36,772 nucleotides of DNA from Campylobacter sp. (GTDB taxonomy: Bacteria; Campylobacterota; Campylobacteria; Campylobacterales; Campylobacteraceae), in NCBI GenBank assembly GCA_022775765.1, contig JALFKC010000070.1, positions 1 through 36,772 on the forward strand. Direction: 5' to 3'. Each line of letters opens with the position of its first letter. The stretch's first letter is position 1. Position numbers and translations under genes: made by a program. Below are positions 18,677 through 26,395 of the stretch, one piece after another. The notes below the pieces were generated by a model, which did not search any database, was not told the DNA's origin, and saw nothing but the letters and a program-made list of their open reading frames with translations.

Positions 18677-19743
18677 AACTTAACCGCCAATCCAAATCTA
18701 TTTCTATTGTGATCTACTGGTTTATTAGCACTATATAAATCACCATGTGGTTCAAACACCATAAATTTCTCACTTCCCATATAAAGCTCCTGTTTGTTTT
18801 TAAGACCTAAAAAGCCAATAACCCTAATCTTGTCTAAAACTCCAGCGTGAGTCCATTTTTCTAAGTCATTTTTATAGTAAAACTCAGGGGCTACCATTAC
18901 ATTAAGTCCAGTGTTTTTATCTTTGATAATCTTAGCTATCTCATAAACGCTAACTGCACTTAGTTTTATATAGTCTTTATTGTTTATATAAAAAGCGTTT
19001 GTTTTTGATTGTCTATTTAAATTTGTTAAAAAGCTATTCCACTCTTGAAGATTTGTCATAACTCTACTTTTTGTTATTAGATTATACCAATCACTACTAC
19101 TAGATTCTGATTGATTTACATGCCAAAAACCACCTATTAGGATATTAAATAAAGAGTTATTATTATATTGAGGTAGCTCAAAAGGGGTAAAGTCTTTATA
19201 TATAGAACAATACCCACCCTTTGCCCACCTATTATAACTACCAAATGGACCCTCTCCAACATAGCAGTCACTAAATACTATATGACCGCCACTAAACTCA
19301 TGATTTTTGGTTAAATTTGAGCTAAAAAATGAGTAAGTAGCATTATCTCTTAAAAACATATTGCAAAACAAAGTATCACTATCTCCAACTAAAACATAGC
19401 TCTCCATATCATAACTAGCTCTATTTTTATAGTTAAAAAATATCCCTGTTGTGACTTGATTTCTACCACTATAAGCAGGGTGATAGTTAAGTCTTGCATA
19501 TCCTGGTTGACTCTCAAAATCCTTACTCTCATCAAAGCCTGTTGCTCCTGAAAAAATAGCTAAAGAAGCTGAGCTACTATCTGTATAATCAAGTTTTATT
19601 TGAAGATAGTTTCCTATACTGTTTTTTAAATAAAGCTCAGTAATACTTTGTTTATTTATACTCCAACCACACTTTAGGGCAAACGCACTAAATAAAAGTA
19701 AAAACTCATATCTATCATAGCACTTTCCACTCTCAACTATCAT
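18673..19743 (-). CDS. virion tail protein B (paralogous N-terminus)
   Basis: 356 residues. It begins MIVESGKCYDRYEFLLLFSA and then ALKCGW, matching the start of the preceding gene product (VSGKCNGMFELLEVIKTTAL, then EVGW). The body is rich in aromatic residues and Asn/Ser, with an IGGFWHVNQ segment similar to the 'iGGs' region of D3112-type virion proteins. It is likely a tail-tip or receptor-facing protein. One base separates it from its neighbour. Confidence 0.5.
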   Translation of the reverse strand: MIVESGKCYDRYEFLLLFSAFALKCGWSINKQSITELYLKNSIGNYLQIKLDYTDSSSASLAIFSGATGFDESKDFESQPGYARLNYHPAYSGRNQVTTGIFFNYKNRASYDMESYVLVGDSDTLFCNMFLRDNATYSFFSSNLTKNHEFSGGHIVFSDCYVGEGPFGSYNRWAKGGYCSIYKDFTPFELPQYNNNSLFNILIGGFWHVNQSESSSSDWYNLITKSRVMTNLQEWNSFLTNLNRQSKTNAFYINNKDYIKLSAVSVYEIAKIIKDKNTGLNVMVAPEFYYKNDLEKWTHAGVLDKIRVIGFLGLKNKQELYMGSEKFMVFEPHGDLYSANKPVDHNRNRFGLAVKL

Positions 19744-19744
19744 C

Positions 19745-20923
19745 TCAATCCTTTCTTATAGCAAACATATTGTAAGCGTCTTTATTTATTCCATCTTGAA
19801 TTACAATATAAGTTTTATCATCTATAACTATCTCATCTTCGCTTCTTATTCCACCAGTTGCTACTATCTTTACAAGGCCGTCAAGCTCACCATAAATCTC
19901 ACCATTAAAATGTGGTTCTATCCCTTGAGAAGTTATGTTTTGAGTGTTTTTCTTAAAATATATTATAGGAACAGAGTATAATTCCCCGTTTGGATATGGT
20001 GAGATATCTAAACTATCTAAACTCCAACCGCTTATATTAGATGATGGATCTATAACTTTAGCGTTTATTAGAAGTTTTGGGTTTTCTAAACAACATTTAT
20101 TGATATTTGAAAATCTAGTATATAAATCATAGCTTCCGCCAATACTGGCTAAATTTGTTGTAAAACTCCACTCCCCGCCATAAATTCTTAATTTTCCAAA
20201 ATATCCTATCTGATAGAGTGCATCTTTTAAATAAACATCATTTGGATCATAAATTTTTAAAGCCACTATAATTCTGTTTTTATCACAATTTATAAAATAC
20301 TCTATCTCTTTATCATATCCTGCTAGAGTGCTATTTAAAGCATTTGATTGATCATAAAAGCTAAGTTCTCTTGAGTAGCTAGAAGCTATTTGACATATTA
20401 GATTAGCGTGGTCATTTGGTAGGATTAGGACTTTAAAATTAACGCAAATTTGCTCCATCCCGCTACTGCCATCACTTTGCAGATAGATCTCTTTTTCTAA
20501 TGGTGTATTGTTTGCAAACTTTAAGTTTATTTCTGATGCGTTTTTAGTTGAAATTACCTTGTATCTATTGTATTTTTTAGTCTCATTAAAATCAGTTGAA
20601 GCTATAAGCCCATCTTTTAAAAGCTCTTCACTATTATCTTCTAAAACCCCATATAAACTAACCACGCCCCCATCTTCTAAATTTTTAATTACAACCCCAT
20701 TGATAGCTGATTTTCGTGGTAAATTGATAAAATTTAGAGTTCCTTTTGTATTTAAAGATTCATCACATAAATTAGGATTTGAGTTTATAAAGCTACTACT
20801 ATTATAAATTTTATCAAACATTAAAGCTTTTTCACCTAAAACTTCCCACCCAACTTCTAAAGCAGTAGTTTTTATAACTTCTAAAAGCTCAAACATCCCA
20901 TTGCATTTTCCACTTACATACAT
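19745..20923 (-). CDS. virion tail protein A (paralogous N-terminus)
   Basis: 392 residues, directly after the tape measure. The N-terminal 30 residues share the SGKC...E-L-L...A-L-x-x-G-W pattern with the next gene product. The central IEYFINCDKNRIIVALKIYD and LYQIGYFGKLRIYGGEW resemble the 'YWfvanxrriivvaK ... Y.GF...Y' region of transposable-phage virion proteins as I recall them. It probably forms part of the tail tip. No enzyme motif was found. Confidence 0.5.
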   Translation of the reverse strand: MYVSGKCNGMFELLEVIKTTALEVGWEVLGEKALMFDKIYNSSSFINSNPNLCDESLNTKGTLNFINLPRKSAINGVVIKNLEDGGVVSLYGVLEDNSEELLKDGLIASTDFNETKKYNRYKVISTKNASEINLKFANNTPLEKEIYLQSDGSSGMEQICVNFKVLILPNDHANLICQIASSYSRELSFYDQSNALNSTLAGYDKEIEYFINCDKNRIIVALKIYDPNDVYLKDALYQIGYFGKLRIYGGEWSFTTNLASIGGSYDLYTRFSNINKCCLENPKLLINAKVIDPSSNISGWSLDSLDISPYPNGELYSVPIIYFKKNTQNITSQGIEPHFNGEIYGELDGLVKIVATGGIRSEDEIVIDDKTYIVIQDGINKDAYNMFAIRKD

Positions 20924-20924
20924 T

Positions 20925-23309
20925 TTACGCTCCTACTATATTTTTTATAATTTTTCTTCCACTTCTACTTTCAGCCCAGGTTTCAAAAAGGTGTGGATCT
21001 ACTGTATTAACTATCGTTATACCCCCACTTTCTGAGTTTTGAGGCGTAGTTGTGGCACTATCTTTTAGCTGTTTAGTTTGTTCGCGGTTTAGGACATACT
21101 CACCCTTTAATAAAACTGCATTTACTTCATCACTTCTTAAGCCTCCACCGCCTACCATACCACCAGTATGAAACTTTTGAGCTTTGATTTGCGCAACTTG
21201 AGCCATACCTTGAGCGATAGCAACAGCTGCCAAAGCTGCACCAAGGATTGGATTTCCTGCACTTGCGTAAGCATTAGTTGCAGCTGTGTAGGTATTAACT
21301 ATGGCTTTACCAACCATCATCGCCTGATAAGCTCTCATAGCTTTTTTATTTTCTCCACCACTTGCATCATAAAACATCTTTGCAAGTCCGCCTAGTGCGT
21401 CAAACCCAGCTCCAGCTTCGCTCATTCTTGCTTGCATCTGAGTTCTTAATATCTCAGTTCTTTTTGCCTCCGCTGCACCTTCAACATTGCCGATTTGTTC
21501 ATAATACGCTTCAATCCTAGCCATTTCAGCATTATAATAATCATCAACCGCATTTAGTCTGTTTTGAAACTGACCTACGATGGTGTCATTGTAGCCCATA
21601 GCTGAGTTTAGGGTATCATAGTTTGCTTTTTGTTGCACTTTTCCAAAGTTTGCATTTGCGATCTCTTCGTTTGAGTAGTTGCCACTACCTTGCATATTTT
21701 CAGCATTTATCCTAGCTCTTATATTTGCCGCTTTTGCTTTTTCGCCAAGGAGTTCGTAATATCTCTCTTCATCCTGCAATCTTTTTAAGCGTTCTTCTTT
21801 TTCAAATTTCGTCTGCTCTTTTGCAAAATACTCCTGAATTTGAAGATTATTAAGCCCTAGTTCTTTTAAACGCAGGATCTCTTTTTCTTTTTCTTTTAAT
21901 CTTTGATTTGACAGATCCCCTATGGCTTTGTAATACTCTATCTCTTTATTAAGCCTGTCTAAATACTCTTTTTTAGGGTCTATTTTTACAGCGCTTTTAA
22001 GGGGTTTTAATTTAGATGCTTCTTTATTTACCGCATTAACTGTGTTTTTAACATCACTTACAGCGTCACTATTTGCTTCATAGCTAACTTTAGCGATATC
22101 TTGTATTTGAGCTTTTATGCTTTCAAAAATTTCATTATTCTCATTTTTTACCTTTTCATACTCGGCTTTTAATGAAGTAGTATCTATTAAATCCCCATCA
22201 ATTCTACCTAGGCTAATCTCCCCAAGTCCTGCAAACTCACTAACTGCATTCATAACGCTTTCAAGCTTTTCAAGCATAGTATTTATCTTATCGCTGAAAT
22301 ACTTTACAAAGCTATTTATTCCATTACTTACTGCTAAAGTTGCTGATAAGGTTCCCTCTCTTACTCCATTTACAACTAAAATCAACGCCGAACCTATAAG
22401 CTGAAAGCTTTTATAAACATCACTTCCAAACTCAACTATGTTTCCGCGGTTAGTATCTATCCACCGGCTTATTAAACTAAGCGAATTTGCTACACCGCTA
22501 CTTGCTCCACTTGTCTTATCAAGATCTCCAACTAAAGCTAAAATTGAGTTTGATATCCTAGTTCTAGCATTTTCTATGGTTGTAGGGATTGTCTCAAATT
22601 CGGCGTTTATAGTTTCACTTTGGCTTAAAAGTGCATTCATTAAAGTCTCACTTGTTATCTCTCCAGCTGCGCCCATTTCTCTTAAAGCCCCAGCACTTAC
22701 TCCCATGCCATCAGCGATTGCTCTAGCTAAGCGTGGGGCTTGTTCCAGCACCGAGTTAAGCTCTTCGCCCCTTAAAACTCCACTTGCAAAGGCTTGTCCT
22801 AGTTGCATTAAAGCGGCCGCTGAAGCCTGAGCTGAAGCACCACTAATTGTTAGAGTTTTATTTATAGTATCAGTTACATTTAAAACATCTCTTTGGCTTA
22901 CAGCTAAGCTCTCAGTTGCACTTCTTAGAGATATATATAAATTTGTGGTTTCGCTTAGAGAGGTTGAAGCAGTTTGACTTGAAGCAAATAAAGCGTTAAA
23001 GCTAGAATTTAGCTCAGAGTTACCCAAACTAACTAAATTTAATCTAGCTTCTAAGGTTTTGTAAGTATCAGCTAAGCTTAAAAAATTTGAACTTAATACT
23101 AAAACCCCTTCAGTTAGTTTTGGAAAAATATAGTTTCCAAGGTAGCTTAGCTTTGAGAAGTTAAATTGATTGATAGAGCCTTGCATACTGCTTAGGCTTT
23201 TACTGCTTTGATCTACATTTGCTTTTAGATTTTTGATTTGAGAATTTACTACATTTATGGCTCCAGTTTTTGCATCAACGCTGATTTTTATGGTTAAATC
23301 ATTTTTCAT
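20925..23309 (-). CDS. tail tape measure protein
   Basis: 794 residues, largely helical. Residues about 70-260 carry the conserved tape-measure domain: YKTLEARLNLVSLG, SASAQASAAALMQLGQAFAS-type repeats with LGQAFASGVLRGEELNSVLE, and GMGVSAGALREMGAAGEITS. A long coiled-coil (about 430-560) and a small hydrophobic Ala/Gly segment near 690-720 follow, typical of proteins that set tail length and later help DNA entry. At 0.15 nm per residue it would predict a tail of about 120 nm (inference). It follows the tail chaperones. Confidence 0.92.
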   Translation of the reverse strand: MKNDLTIKISVDAKTGAINVVNSQIKNLKANVDQSSKSLSSMQGSINQFNFSKLSYLGNYIFPKLTEGVLVLSSNFLSLADTYKTLEARLNLVSLGNSELNSSFNALFASSQTASTSLSETTNLYISLRSATESLAVSQRDVLNVTDTINKTLTISGASAQASAAALMQLGQAFASGVLRGEELNSVLEQAPRLARAIADGMGVSAGALREMGAAGEITSETLMNALLSQSETINAEFETIPTTIENARTRISNSILALVGDLDKTSGASSGVANSLSLISRWIDTNRGNIVEFGSDVYKSFQLIGSALILVVNGVREGTLSATLAVSNGINSFVKYFSDKINTMLEKLESVMNAVSEFAGLGEISLGRIDGDLIDTTSLKAEYEKVKNENNEIFESIKAQIQDIAKVSYEANSDAVSDVKNTVNAVNKEASKLKPLKSAVKIDPKKEYLDRLNKEIEYYKAIGDLSNQRLKEKEKEILRLKELGLNNLQIQEYFAKEQTKFEKEERLKRLQDEERYYELLGEKAKAANIRARINAENMQGSGNYSNEEIANANFGKVQQKANYDTLNSAMGYNDTIVGQFQNRLNAVDDYYNAEMARIEAYYEQIGNVEGAAEAKRTEILRTQMQARMSEAGAGFDALGGLAKMFYDASGGENKKAMRAYQAMMVGKAIVNTYTAATNAYASAGNPILGAALAAVAIAQGMAQVAQIKAQKFHTGGMVGGGGLRSDEVNAVLLKGEYVLNREQTKQLKDSATTTPQNSESGGITIVNTVDPHLFETWAESRSGRKIIKNIVGA
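22137..22151 (-). repeat. copy of the 15-bp prophage word
   Basis: Exact GTAAAAAATGAGAAT on the minus strand, inside the tape measure gene where it encodes VKNEN. Same orientation relative to transcription as the copies at 29115 and 33974. Confidence 0.45.
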
Positions 23310-23330
23310 CTTTTAACCCTTTTTTTATGA

Positions 23331-23336
23331 TATAAT
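23331..23336 (+). promoter_or_regulatory. promoter -10 of the plus-strand moron
   Basis: TATAAT in ATGATATAATTTCC, preceded by a T-rich run as is typical of this group. The predicted start is about 16 bases before the ATG at 23359. It fires against the late operon. Confidence 0.6.
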
Positions 23337-23358
23337 TTCCAAAAAATAGAGGTTTAAA

Positions 23359-23562
23359 ATGGCATTTTTTATAGTTATTTTTGCTTTGGCATTTTGGATT
23401 TGGCTTTTTGGTTTTAAGTGGTATAAACTTGCTTGCGACGATGAAAAAGAAAATGGCTACAGTTTTAGCCCATTTAATGCTATGATAAAAATTCTTTTTC
23501 TTGGCTATAGTGCCTTTTTGATTTTTATAGTAGCTTTTCATTTTACTTTAACCCCTTATTAA
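23359..23562 (+). CDS. two-span membrane protein, phage moron
   Basis: 67 residues with two hydrophobic spans (about 2-20 and 42-62) separated by a polar loop (CDDEKENGYSFS). It is encoded opposite to the tail operon in the 233-bp gap between tape measure and chaperone genes, with a consensus -10 and an AGAGG Shine-Dalgarno. The stop overlaps the chaperone gene end by 20 bases. An isolated, self-promoted small membrane gene in a late operon is the signature of a lysogenic-conversion 'moron'; superinfection exclusion is one possible role, inferred only from location and topology. Confidence 0.65.
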   Translation: MAFFIVIFALAFWIWLFGFKWYKLACDDEKENGYSFSPFNAMIKILFLGYSAFLIFIVAFHFTLTPY

Positions 23563-23809
23563 TCACTCCTAAAAGAGTGTTTAAAACGCTATAAATTTCA
23601 ACTATATCAAGGTCAAATTTTTCGCAATAGCATTTAGCAAACTCAAAGTTTAAGCCCATCCCATACTCCCTAATCTCTAAAGCGTTAAAAAACATCTCTA
23701 TAACTCTAATCTCAAACTCACTTTCTAAAAATACAACCCCACGGCTTTGTAAAAATGTTTTTTCATCTTCATCTTTTGGAGTTGGTGGAAACTCTTTGTT
23801 TTTAGCCAC
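23543..23809 (-). CDS. tail assembly chaperone T domain, reached by -1 frameshift
   Basis: 88 residues if started at the GTG, but there is no good Shine-Dalgarno and the open frame runs upstream without stops to the slippery heptamer at 23839-23845. Read through a -1 shift it adds ten residues (LIRLCKFVEL) and this domain to the upstream chaperone, giving a 255-residue fusion (24309 to 23543). This mirrors the lambda G/GT arrangement, in which the T part recruits the tail tube. The domain is acidic at its start and helical, with two aromatic-rich stretches. Separate initiation at the GTG cannot be excluded. Confidence 0.7.
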   Translation of the reverse strand: MAKNKEFPPTPKDEDEKTFLQSRGVVFLESEFEIRVIEMFFNALEIREYGMGLNFEFAKCYCEKFDLDIVEIYSVLNTLLGVINKGLK

Positions 23810-23835
23810 TAACTCTACAAATTTACAAAGCCTAA

Positions 23836-24309
23836 TTAGTTTTTTTCTTGCTCTTTTGCTATCTCTTTACTTATCTCACTCCATAGTTTTTCATGCTTTA
23901 TACCCTTTTCATTCATTAGCTTAAACAAAGCCTCTTTTTTATCTGATTCAATAAGCAGGTTTGACCTTAGGGTATAAATTTGTTCTAAATCACTGAAAAT
24001 CTCACTCATCAAAGAGCTATTTAATTCTTTAGTTATGGCGGAATTTCTTTTTATTAGTTCTTTGTTTTCAAGTAAAAGTTTAGCTTTATCAAAAAATCCG
24101 CTTTCTTTAATCAAGGCTTTGTTTGTCTCAATTATGCTCTCATTTAGTTTTAATTCATCATTTAAACTCTCACTCTCTTTTAGTTTCAAAGCGTTTTTAT
24201 CAGCTCTTTTTTTAAGCTCGTTTTGTTCGGTATCGTTTGGTTCTCTAACCTCAAGCTCAAAAATTTCACCATCGATATTTAAATTAATCTTATACTCTGT
24301 TTTTATCAT
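23836..24309 (-). CDS. tail assembly chaperone (gpG-like)
   Basis: 157 residues, mainly helical and charged, between tail tube and tape measure as expected for the chaperone that coats the tape measure. I chose the ATG at 24309 because AAGGAG lies six bases upstream; an in-frame ATG at 24351 inside the tail tube gene has no such signal. The last codons are GAA AAA AAC TAA, which places a perfect A AAA AAC slippery heptamer immediately before the stop. The residues after a beta-rich start (about 5-25) form an extended coiled-coil. Confidence 0.75.
   Translation of the reverse strand: MIKTEYKINLNIDGEIFELEVREPNDTEQNELKKRADKNALKLKESESLNDELKLNESIIETNKALIKESGFFDKAKLLLENKELIKRNSAITKELNSSLMSEIFSDLEQIYTLRSNLLIESDKKEALFKLMNEKGIKHEKLWSEISKEIAKEQEKN
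23839..23845 (-). promoter_or_regulatory. slippery heptamer A AAA AAC for -1 frameshifting
   Basis: Minus-strand A AAA AAC in the correct X XXY YYZ phase, ending one codon before the chaperone TAA (23836-23838). The -1 frame is open from here through the downstream domain to 23543. Confidence 0.75.
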
Positions 24310-24310
24310 T

Positions 24311-25231
24311 TTATTCTCCTTGTTTGAAATATGTAAGTTTAAAGTTATCATCTCCTTTGTCCGACAACGCCAAAAACTCCCTATCTATCACATAAATACC
24401 GTCTAAATCACTAAACTCAGGGGCTTTACTTACCTTTGCCCGTGGGATTTCAAGTTTAAATATGTCTTTTCCCTCACTATCTTTAAAAATCGCTTCAAAG
24501 CTCATCGTTGTTCCGTTTGCAAATTCATTAAATCCACTTTCAGCTCCACTTTCAAGTCTCATTTTTAAAGTAAGCTTCGGTTCATAGTCGCTTAGGTGAA
24601 ATTCGCCGATATTAGTAAATTTCTCATAATTTATTACATTTCCCATATCAAAGCTAAACTCGCTTAAGTTTATATCGGTGCCATTAATTGTCATACTTCC
24701 TAAACGCCTTATTAAAAGTGCTTCACCCGCTTTAATGTCTGTGATACTTTGTTCTTCTACAACTTCACCATCATATGCGGCTTTAATACTAAATGTCGCT
24801 TCAACCTTATCGCCAACTTTGCCTTCAAGTTTAAACGCGGCTTTTGCGCCTTTGCCTTTAAATTTCCTATCAGGCAGTATCAAATCCACGCTCCCGGTTG
24901 TAGCTGAGTGAGTATCGGGCGTGTAAGTGATAGTGTTTTCAGTTGTATCTTCAGTTTTTTTAAGATTACACATTGCAAAAAGATTGTCATAAAAAGCTAT
25001 ATCTTTATAAAGGCAAGTTGTAGCTTCTATCTCCATTTGCCCCCAGTCAGCTATTGTTACCACATCTTTAGCTCCACCATAAAAGCCAAAGTTTGGAATC
25101 TCAACTTCATCCATCGTAACTTTTGGTGTTATATTTGAAGTAATTTTTAAAACTTGCGTTGGCTCCTTGTAAGTCCCGCTTGTGTCTTCTAAACCTATTT
25201 TAAGTCCTGTTCTTGCTAAAACTCTTGCCAT
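24311..25231 (-). CDS. major tail tube protein
   Basis: 306 residues, beta-rich, with no cysteine cluster. It lies right before the chaperones and tape measure, the usual tail tube place in siphoviruses. Segments such as KITSNITPKVTMDEVEIPNF near the start and LEGKVGDKVEATFSIKAAYD in the middle are typical of lambda gpV-like tube proteins with extra Ig-like parts. An AAAGGAGT Shine-Dalgarno precedes the ATG. This is the first gene of the tail unit, preceded by a 227-bp leader region containing a structured element. Confidence 0.75.
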   Translation of the reverse strand: MARVLARTGLKIGLEDTSGTYKEPTQVLKITSNITPKVTMDEVEIPNFGFYGGAKDVVTIADWGQMEIEATTCLYKDIAFYDNLFAMCNLKKTEDTTENTITYTPDTHSATTGSVDLILPDRKFKGKGAKAAFKLEGKVGDKVEATFSIKAAYDGEVVEEQSITDIKAGEALLIRRLGSMTINGTDINLSEFSFDMGNVINYEKFTNIGEFHLSDYEPKLTLKMRLESGAESGFNEFANGTTMSFEAIFKDSEGKDIFKLEIPRAKVSKAPEFSDLDGIYVIDREFLALSDKGDDNFKLTYFKQGE

Positions 25232-25286
25232 ATTAACTCCTTTTTTTTATGTTCTTTTTAAAACTTCTAAATCTTGAGAAATTTAT

Positions 25287-25357
25287 CCTAAATCCTAGCG
25301 AATTTCCTGCGGTCACTACCAAAAGGTAGCTCCCTTGAAAATTCACCACGATTTAGG
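25287..25357 (-). promoter_or_regulatory. nested hairpin in the leader of the tail operon
   Basis: Nested inverted repeats: outer 8-bp CCTAAATC/GATTTAGG (25287-25294, 25350-25357), middle 8-bp with one wobble GCGAATTT/AAATTCAC (25298-25305, 25339-25346), and inner CTACC-AAAA-GGTAG (25316-25329). Read as minus-strand RNA this gives a three-tier stem-loop of 71 nt, starting a few bases after a candidate -10 (25369-25374). It could be a 5' stabilising structure, an antitermination element or the terminator-like end of the lysis transcript. Confidence 0.45.
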
Positions 25358-25368
25358 CAACTATCCCT

Positions 25369-25374
25369 ATTTTA
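25369..25374 (-). promoter_or_regulatory. candidate -10 of the tail operon
   Basis: Minus-strand AGATAAAAT; a start near 25362 would open the transcript with the nested hairpin. Two direct copies of AAAAAATAGCTTA (plus-strand 25377-25389 and 25416-25428, 39 bp apart) lie just upstream and could be regulator sites. Confidence 0.35.
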
Positions 25375-25458
25375 TCTAAGCTATTTTTTTCTAAACAGCT
25401 CGCTTAACTCTTTACTAAGCTATTTTTTGCTTACACTTTTTTAAAACCCTTAGCGTGG

Positions 25459-26058
25459 TTAAGCATTAGCCACCCATCCATCTACAAATTTCTTATACTC
25501 ATCATTTTGTGATAAAACAACTCTATTTAACCAGCCGTTTAGGAAGTGGCTGTAACGCTTTGATTTGGCTAAATTTTTATAATACTCACTAAATTTAGCT
25601 TTATACTCACTCTCAAATTTCACAGGGCTATAAGAGTTTAAAGCCCTAATTGTGTTTTTACCTACCACGCCATCAATTTTTACATTTACCACTTCTTGAG
25701 CGAATTTAACCGCTCTATTTATCCCAACATTAACTGCGAATTTAAAGATTAGATCAGCTGTTCTGTATGGTAAGACGCTATCAAGTTTCATTTTGTTCCA
25801 AAATACATTTTTATAAAAACACTCCACTAACTCTTGCAATTTCTTATCTTTGTAGCATATCTCACTAGCTTTTTCTAGGCTAGAGTGCATATTTAGATAC
25901 ATTTTTACTATATCCCAGCCACCAAAGTTTGGATGAGCCATCTCATATATCCCCATAAAGGTAAGTCCGTTTTCGCCCAGGTTTTTATGCAAAGCATTTT
26001 TGGGGCTGTTAAACTCAAGATCTAGCATATTTTTATAGCTTAATTCAAAATTTGCCAT
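25459..26058 (-). CDS. endolysin, GH108 N-acetylmuramidase with peptidoglycan-binding domain
   Basis: 199 residues. The N-terminal half fits glycoside hydrolase family 108: a helix followed by catalytic-position E15 (MLDLEF) and the GENGLTFMGIYEMAHP segment, where the family has a G.T..GI motif. The C-terminal half has a PG-binding_3 pattern (VNVKIDGVVGKNTIRALNS, about 123-141). It degrades peptidoglycan at lysis. No signal peptide is seen, so release probably depends on a holin. It overlaps the membrane-protein gene before it by 14 bases and is the last gene of the lysis cassette. Confidence 0.82.
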   Translation of the reverse strand: MANFELSYKNMLDLEFNSPKNALHKNLGENGLTFMGIYEMAHPNFGGWDIVKMYLNMHSSLEKASEICYKDKKLQELVECFYKNVFWNKMKLDSVLPYRTADLIFKFAVNVGINRAVKFAQEVVNVKIDGVVGKNTIRALNSYSPVKFESEYKAKFSEYYKNLAKSKRYSHFLNGWLNRVVLSQNDEYKKFVDGWVANA

Positions 26059-26395
26059 CTTTAGTTATCCTTAATATCTCTTTTACATCACTATGGATTT
26101 CATCTTGCTTGTTTGAGATTTTTCCTACTAATTCTCTATTTTTATTTGTGTTTTCGTTATTTTCATTTATACCCTTAACGATGTCTTTGTTTAGATCAGC
26201 GTTTTCTCTAGTGGCTTTGGTATTCTCATCAACGCTTCTTTTTATCTCACTAAGCAAAAACTTCATAAAATAGCAAAGTCCTGTAATCAAAATTAAAAAA
26301 ATAATTACAAAAAATACTGTCATACTATTTGTTCCCCAACCATCAGCTCCTGCTATGAAATTTCCACTTTTATCAATTACATCACTTTCTATCAT
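26045..26395 (-). CDS. phage membrane protein, possible holin
   Basis: 116 residues. A short hydrophilic start, one strong membrane span (about 25-46 of this reading, VFFVIIFLILITGLCYFMKF), then a roughly 70-residue charged coiled-coil rich in Asn, Glu and Lys. I place the start at the ATG at 26395, six bases after GGAG; a TTG at 26407 would add four residues. It lies between the o-spanin and endolysin genes, so a role in lysis is likely, but a single span with a long coiled coil is not a classical holin layout. Confidence 0.55.
   Translation of the reverse strand: MIESDVIDKSGNFIAGADGWGTNSMTVFFVIIFLILITGLCYFMKFLLSEIKRSVDENTKATRENADLNKDIVKGINENNENTNKNRELVGKISNKQDEIHSDVKEILRITKDGKF

Noticed and set aside
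22438-22830. Open frame of 130 codons on the plus strand inside the tape measure gene
   Set aside because: It is the antisense shadow of a clearly conserved tape measure domain, with no Shine-Dalgarno or promoter and a composition of runs of Leu/Ser/Ala typical of shadows.
23299-23541. 80-codon minus-strand frame opposite the two-span membrane gene
   Set aside because: Lys/Asn-rich low-complexity product overlapping the tape measure start. The plus-strand frame has a consensus -10, a good Shine-Dalgarno and a coherent membrane protein, so it is preferred.
24035-24406. Hydrophobic 123-codon plus-strand frame
   Set aside because: Antisense of the charged tail-chaperone gene; no start signals.
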